Source: Melaminivora alkalimesophila
Lineage (GTDB): Bacteria; Pseudomonadota; Gammaproteobacteria; Burkholderiales; Burkholderiaceae_C
Assembly (NCBI RefSeq): GCF_000282995.1
Contig: NZ_ALEE01000732.1
Coordinates: 1 to 5,734, forward strand
Length of the DNA stretch: 5,734 nucleotides
Direction of reading: 5' to 3'
Of the stretch, positions 1 through 5,732 are shown piece by piece (the stretch's first letter is position 1; each line of letters begins with the position of its first letter). Both the position numbers and the translations under genes were made by a program. Below the pieces are notes generated by a model, which saw only the letters and a list, made by a program, of their open reading frames with translations, was not told the origin of the DNA and searched no databases.

Positions 1-203
1 GCCAGCCGCTGCGCGCCGTGCGCGCCGAAGCCGAGGCGCAGGTGGCGCGCTACGACTACGCCGCTGCGGTGGACCGCTTCAAGGCCGGGCAGGACCTGGC
101 GCGCAGGGGCCGCGCCGCGGCCGACCACATCGAGGCCTCGATCATCGACACCCGGCTGCGCGCCGTCGAATCACTTCTTCGCGAACAGGCCGCCGAGCGC
201 TGA
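1..203 (+). CDS. C-terminal fragment of a TPR-like protein, possibly a BepA/YfgC-type M48 metallopeptidase (5' end outside window)
   Basis: The reading frame is open from the left edge (first full codon at 3) and stops at a TGA ending at 203, so only about the last 66 residues are present. The GTG at 18 is probably internal, because the frame continues upstream without a stop. The visible part is helical and charged. It has a TPR-like segment (ARYDYAAAVDRFKAGQDLAR) followed by a tail containing SIIDTRLRAVESL. From memory, tails of the form '..(R/S)IDxRLRxxE' close the TPR domain of BepA/YfgC-like periplasmic M48 peptidases, which work in outer-membrane protein quality control. That identity is inference: the HExxH catalytic site would lie outside the window. 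The last 33 bases overlap the 3' end of the convergent minus-strand gene. I am confident that it is coding and only moderately confident of the family. Confidence 0.6.
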   Translation, partial: QPLRAVRAEAEAQVARYDYAAAVDRFKAGQDLARRGRAAADHIEASIIDTRLRAVESLLREQAAER

Positions 204-527
204 CTCGATGACGATTCCGAGCACGGAATACATCAGCGAGCCCAGCAGCGCCGCGCCGAAGCCGCGCACATGAAAGCCGTCGCCGAGCACGCCCGAGGCC
301 GCCCAGAACATCAGCGCGTTGATGACGAACAGGAACAGCCCCAGCGTGACGATGGTGACGGGCAGGGTCAGGATCACCAGGACCGGCCGCAACACCACGT
401 TGAACAGCCCGATCACGAAGGCCGCGCCCATGGCGGCGCCGAAGCTCTGCACCTGCACGCCGCTGTACATGTAGGCCACGCACAGCAGCGCAATGGCGCT
501 CAGGATCCACTTGAGGAGCAATCGCAT
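171..527 (-). CDS. PF04020-type small membrane protein ('phage holin family', four predicted TM helices)
   Basis: The product is a 118-residue, very hydrophobic protein with about four membrane segments (near 2-22, 29-45, 47-74 and 88-112) and a short basic end (FAKK). The central block, with a GLxNxxLRPVL motif, a TLPxTxxTLGLF motif and then NALMFW (residues 40-75), is the hallmark of the PF04020 family, the 'phage holin superfamily IV'. Most members are chromosomal and their function is not established, so the holin label should not be taken as lysis. An upstream ATG at 539 would add MLGG. I prefer the ATG at 527 because homologues typically begin MRLLLKWIL and because a -10-like element overlaps the upstream ATG. 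It lies 45 bases downstream of the TerC gene on the same strand, so it probably also receives riboswitch-controlled transcription. Its 3' end overlaps the convergent gene at the left edge by 33 bases. Confidence 0.88.
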   Translation of the reverse strand: MRLLLKWILSAIALLCVAYMYSGVQVQSFGAAMGAAFVIGLFNVVLRPVLVILTLPVTIVTLGLFLFVINALMFWAASGVLGDGFHVRGFGAALLGSLMYSVLGIVIESALGGLFAKK

Positions 528-534
528 GCCGCCC

Positions 535-543
535 AGCATAGCA
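535..543 (-). promoter_or_regulatory. Candidate extended -10 promoter element for the holin-like gene
   Basis: On the minus strand the bases read TGCTATGCT, a TGn motif followed by a TATAAT-like hexamer (TATGCT). The expected transcription start is about one base before the ATG at 527, giving an almost leaderless message. No -35 hexamer is evident. This is inference from motif and spacing only. Transcription read-through from the TerC gene is the simpler alternative. Confidence 0.28.
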
Positions 544-572
544 CCGGGCGGCAGCCGCTGGGCGGCCTGCGG

Positions 573-1343
573 TCAGCCGTGTTGCACGGGCGCGGCAGGC
601 CGGCCGCGCCGCGCCGCCACCCACTTGCCCAGCGCCAGCACCAGCAGCGCGCCCGCCAGGTGGGCCGCCCAGTAGACGGGTGTGGACAGCTTGGCGTGGC
701 CCTCTCCATCCAGCACACCCCACTTGGGCGCCCACAGCCACTGGCCGTGGTTCACGAACAGCGGGTCGGTGGCCAGCATGCCGCCGGCGATCCAGCCCAG
801 CAGCATGCCCCCGGCCACGATGACCAGCGGAAAGCGCTCCATCAGGCGAATCCCCAGCTGCGATCCCCAGACGATGATCGGCACGGAGATCAGCAGGCCC
901 AGCACCACCAAGAGCGTCTGGTGCTCGCCCGAGCTCTGCGCCGCCCCGGCGATGGCGATCACGTTGTCCACGCTCATGACCAGATCGGCCACGAGGATGG
1001 TCTTGATGGCCGCCAGCAGCTTGTCGCTGCCCTGGATGTTGGCGTGCTCGTCCTCGTCCTGCGGTGCGACCAACTTGACGCCTATCCACACCAGCAAGAG
1101 CGCGCCCACCGCCTTCAGGGCCGGCAGGTTCAGCAACTGCATGGCAAAGACGATCAGCACCACGCGCAGCGCGATGGCGCCGGCCGTGCCCCAGATGATG
1201 CCCTTGCGGCGCTGCGCCGCCGGCAGCTTGCGGCAGGCCAGCGCGATGACGACCGCGTTGTCGCCGCCCAGCAGGATGTCGATGATGATGATCTGGCCGA
1301 GCGCGATCCAGAACGGGGTGTGGGTCAGAAAGTCCAGGTCCAT
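573..1343 (-). CDS. TerC/YkoY-family integral membrane protein, probable Mn2+ exporter under riboswitch control
   Basis: The product has 256 residues, close to the size of B. subtilis YkoY. It is largely hydrophobic, with about seven membrane segments including a C-terminal one near 226-241. The two half-repeats each carry the family's acidic membrane motif: DILLGGDNAVVIA (22-34; D22, D28, N29) and ADLVMSVDNVIAIAG (119-133; D120, D126, N127). These residues are thought to line the metal path. An acidic cytoplasmic-type loop (APQDEDEH, 93-100) separates the halves. TerC proteins preceded by a yybP-ykoY element act in Mn2+ efflux or in metallation of exported proteins. That element is present upstream here, which strengthens the manganese reading over tellurite resistance. 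I chose the ATG at 1343 because GGAGG lies 10 bases upstream and the protein then begins at the conserved hydrophobic core. An in-frame ATG at 1373 would add ten residues but lies upstream of that GGAGG. Confidence 0.93.
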   Translation of the reverse strand: MDLDFLTHTPFWIALGQIIIIDILLGGDNAVVIALACRKLPAAQRRKGIIWGTAGAIALRVVLIVFAMQLLNLPALKAVGALLLVWIGVKLVAPQDEDEHANIQGSDKLLAAIKTILVADLVMSVDNVIAIAGAAQSSGEHQTLLVVLGLLISVPIIVWGSQLGIRLMERFPLVIVAGGMLLGWIAGGMLATDPLFVNHGQWLWAPKWGVLDGEGHAKLSTPVYWAAHLAGALLVLALGKWVAARRGRPAAPVQHG

Positions 1344-1389
1344 GGGCAAAGTGCCTCCAAGTGCATTGGTCATGCCTGGGTGCTTGCCC
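1344..1389 (-). promoter_or_regulatory. Possible stem enclosing the TerC Shine-Dalgarno sequence
   Basis: On the minus strand GGGCAA (1389-1384) is perfectly complementary to TTGCCC (1349-1344), the six bases directly before the start codon. Together they enclose the Shine-Dalgarno sequence. Inside, CCAA and TTGG can form a second small stem with a TGCAC loop next to GGAGG. Such a fold could limit ribosome access. The complementarity is seen in the sequence. Any regulatory role is inference. Confidence 0.35.
1354..1358 (-). promoter_or_regulatory. Shine-Dalgarno sequence of the TerC gene
   Basis: The minus strand reads GGAGG, 10 bases before the ATG at 1343. It is the strongest ribosome-binding site in this part of the window. 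It lies downstream of the alternative in-frame ATG at 1373, so it decides the start at 1343. Confidence 0.7.
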
Positions 1390-1434
1390 GGGACGGCGGC
1401 GGCGTCCGGGTGCCTGCGCGCAGGAGAGAGGACG

Positions 1435-1479
1435 CTTTGAGCCGCCCGGAAAAGCGTTGCAACGCCCAGGCGCCCAAAG
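1435..1479 (-). promoter_or_regulatory. Candidate expression-platform stem competing with riboswitch helix P1
   Basis: On the minus strand CTTTGGGC (1479-1472) pairs with GCTCAAAG (1442-1435), eight pairs with one G-U. The enclosed sequence folds further: CCTGG (1470-1466) with CCGGG (1449-1445), and GCGT (1465-1462) with ACGC (1457-1454) around a TGCA loop. A TTTT bulge lies at 1453-1450. The outer arm uses the same CTTT bases that form the 3' strand of aptamer helix P1, so the two helices exclude each other, as expected for a switch. The inner GCGT/ACGC stem followed by TTTT could also be a weak terminator. Pairing was worked out by eye and no free energies were calculated. Confidence 0.42.
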
Positions 1480-1626
1480 GTCTTGCTCGGCGCGCCGGAC
1501 ACGGTCCCTTGCGGTCCCGTGCGCCACGCCTGGAGGGCCGGAAGCCGCAAGGCTTCGTCCTGACGACCCGTCCATCTGCCGGAAGGCGGCTGCGTGCGGC
1601 CTGCCGGCAGGGAGCTACTCCCCTTT
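1476..1626 (-). ncRNA. yybP-ykoY (manganese) riboswitch aptamer
   Basis: The leader contains the two sequence hallmarks of this class in the right order on the minus strand. AAAGGGGAGTAGC lies at 1626-1614 and GCAAGACCTTT at 1486-1476. The closing helix P1 forms between AAAGG (1626-1622) and CCTTT (1480-1476), as in characterised members. A conserved CGTCA stretch lies between them at about 1565-1561, followed directly by GGACG. A perfect GAAGCC-TTGC-GGCTTC hairpin lies at about 1556-1541, and a helix capped by a GCAA loop at about 1520-1501. The class binds Mn2+ between its L1 and L3 loops and turns on genes for Mn2+ efflux and TerC proteins. The aptamer ends about 130 bases upstream of the TerC start on the same strand, so TerC is its evident target. 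The exact 5' end and transcription start are not defined by the sequence. Confidence 0.93.
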
Positions 1627-1711
1627 GAATTCCCCTATTGGACCACAGATTGCGTCCGTCCGCGCAGCGGCGGCGGGCATGGCCTCCTGGCTATCATCGA
1701 CGCCCCGAGCC

Positions 1712-2146
1712 ATGTCCATCCCCCCCGCCCCCCTGCACATCGCCGACCTCGAGGCGGCCATCAACTTCTGGCGCGAGCGCGCACCAGTAGACGGCTCGGG
1801 AGCGCTGGCGCCGGAAGTGGCGGCGCTGGCCGAGGTCTACGGCGCCATGGCGCACGCCGGCGCGCAGGAAGTGCCCCTGCCGGCGCTGCCAGGCCCCGCC
1901 CGGTCGGCATGGCTTGCGTGGTACGAGACGCTGCCGGACACGCCCTGCATCGCCGTGTGCTCGACCAGCCAGGGCGACGAATGGTGCAAGGGCTGTGGGC
2001 GCAGTTTCACGGAAGTGCAGCACTGGCTGGAGATGGACCCGGCGCAAAAGCGTGCCGTGTGGCGCCGCATCGAGCGCGAGGGCACGGCCCTGCGCTTCAC
2101 GGCCCGCTACGCCGGACGCGCCGGCGCCGCGGCAGCGCCGCATTGA
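1712..2146 (+). CDS. DUF3717-DUF1289 fusion protein (small, four conserved cysteines)
   Basis: The product has 144 residues. Residues 8-50, with IADLEAAINFWRER followed by an EVAALAEVYGAMAH helix, match the DUF3717 pattern known from Burkholderiales. Residues 75-122 match DUF1289: TPC79-IAVC83, then WC92-KGC95-GRSFTEVQHW, with cysteine spacing C-x3-C-x8-C-x2-C, followed by a helix ending VWRRI. DUF1289 proteins are small, cysteine-rich and of unestablished function; the cysteines suggest a bound Zn or Fe-S centre. A short Ala/Pro/Gly linker (51-74) joins the halves. The ATG at 1712 was chosen because the DUF3717 motif starts eight residues later, although the frame is open much further upstream across riboswitch sequence. 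No good Shine-Dalgarno sequence precedes it. The DUF2007 gene follows after 44 bases, so the two may be co-transcribed. Family assignment is by motif recognition. Confidence 0.87.
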   Translation: MSIPPAPLHIADLEAAINFWRERAPVDGSGALAPEVAALAEVYGAMAHAGAQEVPLPALPGPARSAWLAWYETLPDTPCIAVCSTSQGDEWCKGCGRSFTEVQHWLEMDPAQKRAVWRRIEREGTALRFTARYAGRAGAAAAPH

Positions 2147-2190
2147 AGCCGCTTTACGGCCGCCGCGGCTGCGGCTATCGTGGCGGACCC

Positions 2191-2496
2191 ATGCTGCGCT
2201 TGACCCAGGCCCCCAACATCGCCATCGCCACGCTGTGGCGCGACCTGCTGTGCGAGGCAGGACTTCCGGCCAGCGTGCAGCGCCAGCACTTGGGCGCCGC
2301 GGCCGGCCACCTGCCGCCGGGCGAGTGCCTGCCGGAGATCTGGCTGCGATACCCGGAGCACGCCGAACGCGCCCGCGCCCTGCTGCAGGAGCTGGAACGG
2401 ATGCCGCAGCGCCAGTGGTTCTGTCCGGGCTGCGGCGAGCGCGTGGAGGGCGGCTTCGAGCAGTGCTGGAATTGTGGCGGGCCGATGCCCCGCTAG
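2191..2496 (+). CDS. DUF2007-type protein with C-terminal zinc ribbon
   Basis: The product has 101 residues. The N-terminal part (1-70) fits the DUF2007 / 'putative signal transducing protein' pattern (PF09413): a strand (MLRLTQAPN), a helix (TLWRDLLCEAGLPASV) and then LGAAAGHLPPGECLPEIWL, as in family members that read '..G..P...PElwV'. The last 25 residues add a short treble-clef or zinc-ribbon unit with C78-P-G-C81 and C92-W-N-C95, expected to bind one Zn2+. No signal peptide or membrane segment is seen, so the protein is probably cytoplasmic. Its function is unknown. It follows the DUF3717-DUF1289 gene by 44 bases on the same strand. Only a weak GGCGG precedes the ATG, and a TATCGT hexamer sits at 2176-2181. 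Its stop codon lies two bases from that of the convergent TRAP gene. Confidence 0.85.
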   Translation: MLRLTQAPNIAIATLWRDLLCEAGLPASVQRQHLGAAAGHLPPGECLPEIWLRYPEHAERARALLQELERMPQRQWFCPGCGERVEGGFEQCWNCGGPMPR

Positions 2497-2511
2497 GCTC
2501 AGCCGGCGGGG
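2488..2511. terminator. Hairpin spanning both convergent stop codons (possible bidirectional 3'-end structure)
   Basis: CCCCGC (2488-2493) pairs perfectly with GCGGGG (2506-2511). An inner stem GGC/GCC (2496-2498 with 2502-2504) has the loop TCA. The TAG of the DUF2007 gene (2494-2496) and the stop of the TRAP gene (TCA on +, 2499-2501) both sit inside. No T-run follows on either strand, so it is not a textbook intrinsic terminator. It may stabilise 3' ends or slow polymerase from both sides. Confidence 0.38.
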
Positions 2512-3545
2512 GCGTAGTAGCTGATCAGGGCGCGCGCGCCGCCGACCCCGGCCTTGCCTGACCATTCGCGGGCGAACTTCTCGCCCATCAGGTCCAGCGT
2601 GCGGCGCAGCTCGAAGCTGGGCTGGCTGATCTTGGTGCCGCGCTCCGCCAGCACGCGCTGCGCGGCCTCGTCGGCGCTGCGCGCCAGCTGCCAGCCCCGC
2701 GCCTCGGCCTGGGCGGCAGCGGTCTCGAGGGCCTTCCGCACGTCCTCGGGCAACTGGGCCCAGCGCTTCTCGCTCATCAGGATCAGGTTCTTCGGGATCC
2801 AGGCGCGCATGTCCACGAAGATGCCCATGGCGTTCCACGACTGGCTGTCGACGCCGGTGGTGCTGGAAGTGACCATCGCGTCCACCTGCCCGTCCTGGAT
2901 GGCCTTGGCCAGGTTGTTCGCCGCGATGTCGACCGGCGTGGCACCTGCGACCTCGGCCATGAACTTGGTGGCGTCGTTGTTCACGCGGAATTTCTGGCCC
3001 TTCAGGTCATCGAGCCGGTTGACCGGCGTGCGGGCGAACAGGCCCTGTCCGGGCCAGGGCGCAGCGTAGAGCACCCGGATGCCCTGCTCCTGCAGCGAGG
3101 CACGGGTCGGCTCGCGCGTCACTTCCCACAACCGGTGGGCATCCTCGAAGCTGCGCACGATGAAAGGCAGCGAGTCGATGCCCAGCAGCGGGTATTGCTG
3201 CGCGAAGTTCGACATGAAGATCTCGCCCATGGCCAGCTCGCCCTTGCTGAGCGCGGGGATGACTTCGATCATCGGCATCAGCTTGGCATTGGTGACCACC
3301 TCGATCTGCAGCGCGCCCTGGCTGGCCTCGCCCGCCTGCCGGGCGAACTGCTGCAGGTTCTGCGTATGAAACAGCGCGTCGGTGTAGGCTCCCGCGCACT
3401 GCAGGGTGGTGGTCGCGGCCCGCGCAGCCGTGGGCAGCCAGGCGGCCATCCCGGCCCCCGCGGCGGCGCCCAGCGTGGCCAGCGCCTGCCGCCGCGTGGG
3501 ACGGACCGCGGCCGATGCCCGCGCCTGTGGATCGAAATCAGTCAT
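2499..3545 (-). CDS. TRAP transporter solute-binding protein, DctP family, with Tat-like signal
   Basis: The product has 348 residues, normal for the family. The N-terminus is a twin-arginine-like signal: R18-R19-QALATLGAAAGAG, a hydrophobic stretch, then an ARA|A cleavage site after about residue 43. The mature protein would be periplasmic and capture a carboxylate-type ligand for a TRAP transporter. The DctP fold is recognisable from the early segment with TDALF...LQQFARQAGEASQG, the middle block ELAMGEIFMSNFAQQYPLLGIDSLPF (103-128, given here in part), and the LKGQKFRV motif (181-188). R187 of that motif is at the position of the arginine that usually binds the substrate carboxylate. Ligand identity cannot be inferred. 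No DctQ or DctM membrane gene lies in the window, so it is an orphan locally. The start at 3545 is supported by a GGGGGAGA ribosome-binding site with a 6-base gap after GGAG. A promoter candidate lies about 115 bases upstream. Confidence 0.92.
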   Translation of the reverse strand: MTDFDPQARASAAVRPTRRQALATLGAAAGAGMAAWLPTAARAATTTLQCAGAYTDALFHTQNLQQFARQAGEASQGALQIEVVTNAKLMPMIEVIPALSKGELAMGEIFMSNFAQQYPLLGIDSLPFIVRSFEDAHRLWEVTREPTRASLQEQGIRVLYAAPWPGQGLFARTPVNRLDDLKGQKFRVNNDATKFMAEVAGATPVDIAANNLAKAIQDGQVDAMVTSSTTGVDSQSWNAMGIFVDMRAWIPKNLILMSEKRWAQLPEDVRKALETAAAQAEARGWQLARSADEAAQRVLAERGTKISQPSFELRRTLDLMGEKFAREWSGKAGVGGARALISYYAPAG

Positions 3546-3550
3546 GAAAG

Positions 3551-3558
3551 TCTCCCCC
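3551..3558 (-). promoter_or_regulatory. Shine-Dalgarno sequence of the TRAP binding-protein gene
   Basis: The minus strand reads GGGGGAGA. Its GGAG core ends six bases before the ATG at 3545. A CTCC a few bases further upstream could pair with GGAG in a weak stem, so partial occlusion is possible but not strongly suggested. Confidence 0.7.
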
Positions 3559-3571
3559 TTTTATGGAGTTT

Positions 3572-3583
3572 TGCCGATCGGCA
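3572..3583. repeat. 12-base perfect palindrome in the TRAP gene leader (possible operator)
   Basis: TGCCGATCGGCA is a perfect 12-base palindrome, 27 bases upstream of the TRAP start and downstream of the predicted promoter. The position would suit a repressor site or a small RNA stem. Palindromes of this size arise often in GC-rich DNA, so the regulatory reading is weak. Confidence 0.25.
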
Positions 3584-3666
3584 TGGCATTGCGCGCCCGA
3601 CCCGCTGATGGCGGCGCCGGCGCGGCAAGGGGCGGAGGCGCTAGCTGGCGCCCTCCCCCCCGGGAA

Positions 3667-3694
3667 ATCATAGGTCGACCTGTGGGCAGCTCAA
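3667..3694 (-). promoter_or_regulatory. Candidate sigma70 promoter of the TRAP binding-protein gene
   Basis: On the minus strand TTGAGC (3694-3689) and TATGAT (3672-3667) are separated by 16 bases. They match the -35 and -10 consensus at four and five of six positions. Transcription would start near 3660, leaving a leader of about 115 bases. It lies in the 195-base gap after yaeQ, which suggests the TRAP gene is transcribed separately from purB-yaeQ. Confidence 0.5.
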
Positions 3695-3722
3695 GTCGCC
3701 TTGGTTGCGCTGCGCCATCCGG

Positions 3723-3742
3723 GAGGGCGGCTGCGCGCCCTC
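3723..3742 (-). terminator. Hairpin at the end of yaeQ (possible terminator without T-run)
   Basis: GAGGGCG and CGCCCTC form a perfect seven-pair stem around a six-base loop, overlapping the yaeQ stop codon. No T-run follows on the minus strand, so efficient intrinsic termination is uncertain. It could mark the end of the purB-yaeQ message or protect its 3' end. Confidence 0.3.
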
Positions 3743-4301
3743 ACTTCCAGCGTTGCGGCTCGATCAGGGCGCTGCCATGCGCGCCGCTGAGCGTCAGGGC
3801 CCCGTCCTGGATGGTGGCCTGCAGCTGCATGCTGCGCTCTGCCAGCCGGGCCAAGGCCTGCGCCTCCTGCGCCGGGATGCGCCAGATTTCCAGTCGGTCG
3901 AGGCGGGCGAGCTTGCCCTCGATGCCGCGCCACCAGACCTCAGCCGCCGGGTGGAAGGCATAGACGACCACCAGGTCCGCCTTGCTGCAGGCCTTCGCCA
4001 GCGGCTTGTCCTCGGGCTGGCCCACCTCGATCCACAGGCGCTTCCGGCCCGTGAAGTCGGTCAGGGACACGTCCGGATCCTCGGGATCGGACAGGCCGGC
4101 GCCGAAAGCCAGCTGGCCGTCGCCCTGGCAGCGCTCCTGCAGCCCATGCGCCTGCAGCGCCAGGGCCGCCAGCCGCACCATCATGCGCTCGTCGGTCTCG
4201 CTCGGGTGGCGCGCCAGGACCAGATCGTGGTCGGCGTAGTAGCCGTGGTCGATGTCGGCGATCGACAGGCCGGCCTTGAAGATGGTGGACTTGAGGGCCA
4301 T
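3741..4301 (-). CDS. yaeQ: YaeQ family protein (PD-(D/E)XK nuclease-like fold)
   Basis: The product has 186 residues; family members are about 180. The N-terminus MALKSTIFKAGLSIADIDHGYY, the block LARHPSETDERMMVRL (29-44) and DFTGRKRLWIEVGQPEDK (82-99) are diagnostic of YaeQ. Crystal structures of the family show a variant of the PD-(D/E)XK nuclease fold. Candidate core residues here are P76-D77 and E92 in WIEVGQ, with the usual lysine of the motif replaced by the G-Q pair. Biochemical activity is not established. No signal peptide or membrane segment is seen. The start at 4301 fits the conserved N-terminus and is preceded by AAGG nine bases away. The gene follows purB by 15 bases, so the two are very likely one transcript with translational coupling. 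An unrelated TRAP gene with its own promoter lies downstream. Confidence 0.95.
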   Translation of the reverse strand: MALKSTIFKAGLSIADIDHGYYADHDLVLARHPSETDERMMVRLAALALQAHGLQERCQGDGQLAFGAGLSDPEDPDVSLTDFTGRKRLWIEVGQPEDKPLAKACSKADLVVVYAFHPAAEVWWRGIEGKLARLDRLEIWRIPAQEAQALARLAERSMQLQATIQDGALTLSGAHGSALIEPQRWK

Positions 4302-4310
4302 GGGCCGGCG

Positions 4311-4316
4311 CCTTCC

Positions 4317-4318
<2 letters not shown>
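4311..4318 (-). promoter_or_regulatory. yaeQ ribosome-binding site overlapping the purB stop codon
   Basis: The minus strand reads TGAGGAAGG, where the TGA (4319-4317) is the purB stop and GAGGAAGG is purine-rich Shine-Dalgarno-like sequence ending nine bases before the yaeQ ATG. Ribosomes finishing purB would pass over this site, which is a classic coupling arrangement. Confidence 0.55.

Positions 4319-5732
<1,414 letters not shown>

Larger units (their letters stand above)
1344..1711. other. Intergenic region between divergent TerC and DUF3717-DUF1289 genes
   Basis: This 368-base gap is almost filled on the minus strand by the riboswitch leader and its downstream stems. A further GC-rich hairpin (CCCGGACG with CGTCCCGGG around a CCGCCGC loop, 1410-1387) and a 12-base palindrome CCTGCGCGCAGG (1413-1424) lie between the anti-P1 stem and the ribosome-binding site. 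Neither has a T-run. The TerC transcription start should lie just upstream of 1626, but I see no convincing -10/-35 pair there. For the + strand gene, a TATCAT hexamer at 1692-1697 is the only promoter-like element. I see no additional protein-coding sequence in the gap. Confidence 0.6.

Noticed and set aside
171..527. Evidence for a prophage based on the 'phage holin' family name
   Set aside because: No other phage gene is present and most PF04020 members are ordinary chromosomal proteins. The neighbour is a TerC gene.
573..1343. Tellurite-resistance operon based on the TerC name
   Set aside because: No TerA, B, D, E or Z gene is nearby and a manganese riboswitch precedes the gene. Metal export is the better reading.
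1450..1465. Classical intrinsic terminator GCGT-TGCA-ACGC followed by TTTT after the aptamer
   Set aside because: The stem is only four pairs and the T-run is four bases. The T-run also sits as a bulge inside a larger stem, so I did not call it a terminator on its own.
142..1628. Long open frames on both strands (142-1575 minus, 270-1628 plus) across the holin-like and TerC genes
   Set aside because: They run through the riboswitch and through two genes with strong family motifs. Their low-complexity Arg/Ala/Gly or Gln/His composition marks them as shadows.
1627..1700. Promoter for the riboswitch transcript (CAATAG, GATGAT and TGGACA-like hexamers on the minus strand)
   Set aside because: No pair has acceptable match and spacing together, so no promoter was annotated although one must exist.
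1361..1711. Upstream extension of the DUF3717-DUF1289 frame to a start near 1361
   Set aside because: The extension crosses the antisense of the riboswitch and encodes no recognisable domain. The DUF3717 motif begins eight residues after the ATG at 1712.
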